A stretch of DNA of 33,867 nucleotides from contig JAKIUY010000047.1 in the NCBI GenBank assembly GCA_021647315.1, forward strand, positions 1 to 33,867. Direction: 5' to 3'. Position 1 is the first letter of the stretch. Each line of letters opens with the position of its first letter. Below, in pieces: positions 33,712 to 33,867 of this stretch. The position numbers and the translations under genes are program-made. The stretch is from Victivallaceae bacterium. Its GTDB lineage: Bacteria; Verrucomicrobiota; Lentisphaeria; Victivallales; Victivallaceae. The notes under the pieces were generated by a model that was not told where the DNA came from, ran no database searches, and saw only the letters and a program-made list of their open reading frames with translations.

Positions 33712-33867
33712 ATGAAATTATCATTTTTTAATACAATGAATCGCCGGGCGGAGGCATTCATCCCGTTGAACAGCAATAAAGTGGGGATGTATACCTGCGG
33801 TCCGACGGTCTATAACTTTGCCCATATTGGTAACTTCCGTGCTTATATTTTTGAAGATCTACTGCGC
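33712..33867 (+). CDS. cysS: Cysteinyl-tRNA synthetase, N-terminal part (cut by window edge)
   Basis: The first 52 residues of a class I aminoacyl-tRNA synthetase that charges tRNA-Cys. [20 protein letters not shown] contains the zinc-ligand Cys of CGPTVY and the HIGN form of the HIGH ATP-binding motif, as in all bacterial CysS. The ATG at 33712 follows AAAGG with somewhat long spacing. The gene runs out of the window. Confidence 0.96.
   Translation, partial: MKLSFFNTMNRRAEAFIPLNSNKVGMYTCGPTVYNFAHIGNFRAYIFEDLLR

Overview
The window looks like a chromosomal segment from an anaerobic, fermentative bacterium of moderate GC content. My best guess is the PVC group, most likely Lentisphaerota. The guess rests on a fused SecDF, a GTP-type PEP carboxykinase paired with pyruvate phosphate dikinase, a trimeric [FeFe] hydrogenase, a SASA-type esterase, and long intergenic gaps full of dispersed repeats. 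No rRNA or marker protein fixes the phylum, so this is inference.

Layout. 1-165: the 3' end of an IS110-type transposase. 616-4766: hydCBA, an NADH/ferredoxin-coupled (probably electron-bifurcating) [FeFe] hydrogenase, closed by a strong terminator. 5170-7350: tRNA-Gln(CUG), a SASA-domain esterase, a repeat element with terminal inverted repeats, and tRNA-Gly(GCC) on the minus strand. 7676-9484: pckG with its own promoter and terminator. 9805-15913: yajC, fused secDF, an unknown lipoprotein and ppdK, then a terminator. 16456-27336: an envelope-glycan region with a GT-C-like membrane glycosyltransferase, a sulfotransferase overlapping a beta-propeller-like protein, a flippase, a GT2 glycosyltransferase, a second sulfotransferase between repeats, two AT-rich methyltransferases and a WecA/TagO-type sugar-phosphate transferase. 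27612-30473: a cobalamin riboswitch and hairpin terminator ahead of a ThiC-family gene (probably bzaF) and cobT, which together suggest anaerobic synthesis and attachment of the lower ligand of B12. 30584-31301: wreckage of a type I restriction-modification locus (hsdM and hsdR). 31521-33274: a secreted unknown protein and an ABC-2 permease. 33375-33671: a probable flavoprotein remnant. 33712 to the end: the start of cysS.

Metabolically, PckG and PpdK sit at the PEP/pyruvate/oxaloacetate node and the hydrogenase disposes of NADH and ferredoxin electrons as H2, consistent with sugar fermentation. The glycan region would make a lipid-linked, flipped and sulfated polysaccharide.

The most unusual signal is a promoter-like element that occurs three times with the same geometry: an AACTAA-like box, a 17-bp spacer and a TATAAA-like box, with the palindrome TACCCRTWAYGGGTA filling the spacer. 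It lies upstream of the GT2/flippase pair, the sulfotransferase/propeller pair and the secreted-protein/permease pair. This looks like a small regulon with an operator built into the promoter. The second notable signal is a set of repeat elements with recognisable terminal inverted repeats that begin in or next to the stop codons of several genes.
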